Below are positions 29,035-29,969 of a DNA stretch of 29,969 bases, piece by piece. Under the pieces are notes generated by a model. That model searched no databases. It saw nothing but the letters and a program-made list of their open reading frames with translations, and was not told the origin of the DNA. Positions within the stretch are counted from its first letter, which is position 1. The number at the start of each line of letters is the position of its first letter. Source of the DNA: Paramacrobiotus richtersi (taxonomy: Eukaryota > Tardigrada > Eutardigrada > Parachela > Macrobiotidae); assembly GCA_034698045.1 (NCBI GenBank), contig JAQGAU010000362.1:1-29969 (forward strand), given 5' to 3'. The translations under genes and the position numbers were made by a program.

Positions 29035-29969
29035 GAGCTGTTCCATGCCAGAATGTCATCTCAGAACGAAACTTTCAACCGAAATCTAACCCTATGGCAA
29101 CGCGCAAAAATTGTGCGTTGCTTCATAACTTTTTTTGATGAAGTTTCTTAAGTCGACCTTTCATTCGCCAGATTTCGATATTTTGTAGGACGTCGCAATA
29201 CGAAAAGTCTCATCGCGTGTTTCAGTCGTTTGGGCAACCGTAAGAGTTGCATGGCTAGTTTAAGGCCATCAAGTTTAGTAATCATCGAGTTTATTTAGTT
29301 TATTCGGGCATGGAATCTCAGCCTTTCAACTTCCAGATGTGTAGCTCCATTACTGTACAATCATGTTATTCCGCTTTCCGAGTGGGATCCTTTGTCTTGA
29401 GAGTAGATCTTCTATCCGAGAGCAACGAAACGCATTGCTGAGCGCGGAAGTTATGATGACTACTGAAAAGTCACGAGACTTCAACCTGATCAACTCTTAG
29501 CTTTAATGACAATGTCTTGAATTTGTAATCTATATTCCCGAAGTTAAAATGACTTACTAAGTGGCCCGCCTTGCTACATCAGCCGCAAGGTTAGTATGGA
29601 GCATTAGTGTGAATGTGTTTAACAATGTAGATTACCATTCGTGAGCCACAGGTTTAAGAGTATCGTTTCCGTTTCTGGCAAGTCTATGGCCATCGCTTTT
29701 GATGGCCATTTCTTTTGCTGTATTCGGAAGTGAACTGTAGCCCTTACAGTTCTGAACAGAGATGCCTACTACATTATGCGGTCTGCATTTCGGGAGTGCT
29801 TTAGAAACGTGTGAATATAGCGGCTATTAATTACCGAACTGTGGTCAGTTCATATTTTTTTACAACAAGTGCTCTCAGATCAACCATAGTGTTTAAGGAA
29901 AGATTATACCGTTGCAGCCGTACATCCGACCGTTTTCAAGAACTGCACCACTAAATAATACAGTTCTTC
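29035..29969. other. Right edge, no gene seen
   Basis: I see no supported coding frame. A 9-bp perfect stem with a 6-base loop (ATGGCCATC, GCTTTT, GATGGCCAT) lies at 29686-29709. Confidence 0.45.

Noticed and set aside
28807-29151. 114-codon plus-strand frame
   Set aside because: No domain, and the minus strand of the same stretch looks more like coding sequence.

Overview
The window looks like nuclear DNA of a small-genome animal. Its genes are split by short GT-AG introns (down to about 64-78 bp), one gene has an animal-type secreted architecture (signal peptide, EB-like cysteine module, Thr-rich mucin stretch, CUB-like domain), and the dominant genes are STE11/MEKK-like protein kinases. 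I suspect a tardigrade or similar invertebrate, but nothing here proves the species.

The main content is a plus-strand array of one gene family in various states of repair. Splice sites join what look like separate kinase fragments into one four-exon gene encoding two kinase domains: an N-terminal domain with HRD, catalytic Asn and a DLS version of DFG (type I), then a C-terminal pseudokinase in which the DFG Asp is Gly and HRD is often HRN or HRH (type II). Two copies are intact (9388-12424, 623 aa; 13284-17053, 628 aa). A third (19526-21982) has all four exons but two frameshifts. A fourth is only scraps (2059-2395 and 2912-3426). A fifth enters from the left edge and shows only its last exon (356-1020). 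All three introns are phase 1, and the intron inside each kinase domain falls at the same hinge codon, so the protein probably arose by duplicating a two-exon kinase unit.

Other genes are a minus-strand five-exon secreted protein (4881-6253), a small secreted Thr-rich protein (23503-23952) with an in-frame extension beyond its TGA, and a set of weakly supported minus-strand exons at 26420-29034, one of which resembles an RPA1-type OB fold. Repeats include a TIR element inside an intron of the second intact kinase gene, a half-kilobase near-perfect palindrome (17936-18466), a 40-bp-arm hairpin (24332-24418), a 12-bp-arm hairpin (17873-17900), a 9-bp tandem repeat inside a kinase exon, and a 31-bp direct repeat.

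Region by region: 1-3426 kinase copies 0 and 1 (remnant); 3427-4880 nothing clear; 4881-6253 secreted CUB/mucin gene; 6254-9387 mostly non-coding, with the duplicated upstream module of kinase copy 2; 9388-21982 kinase copies 2, 3 and 4 with transposon-like insertions; 23503-24072 secreted protein; 24073-26419 nothing clear except a hairpin; 26420-29034 possible minus-strand exons; the rest featureless. The array shows birth-and-death evolution: recent duplication, decay of some copies, and fast change of the pseudokinase half.
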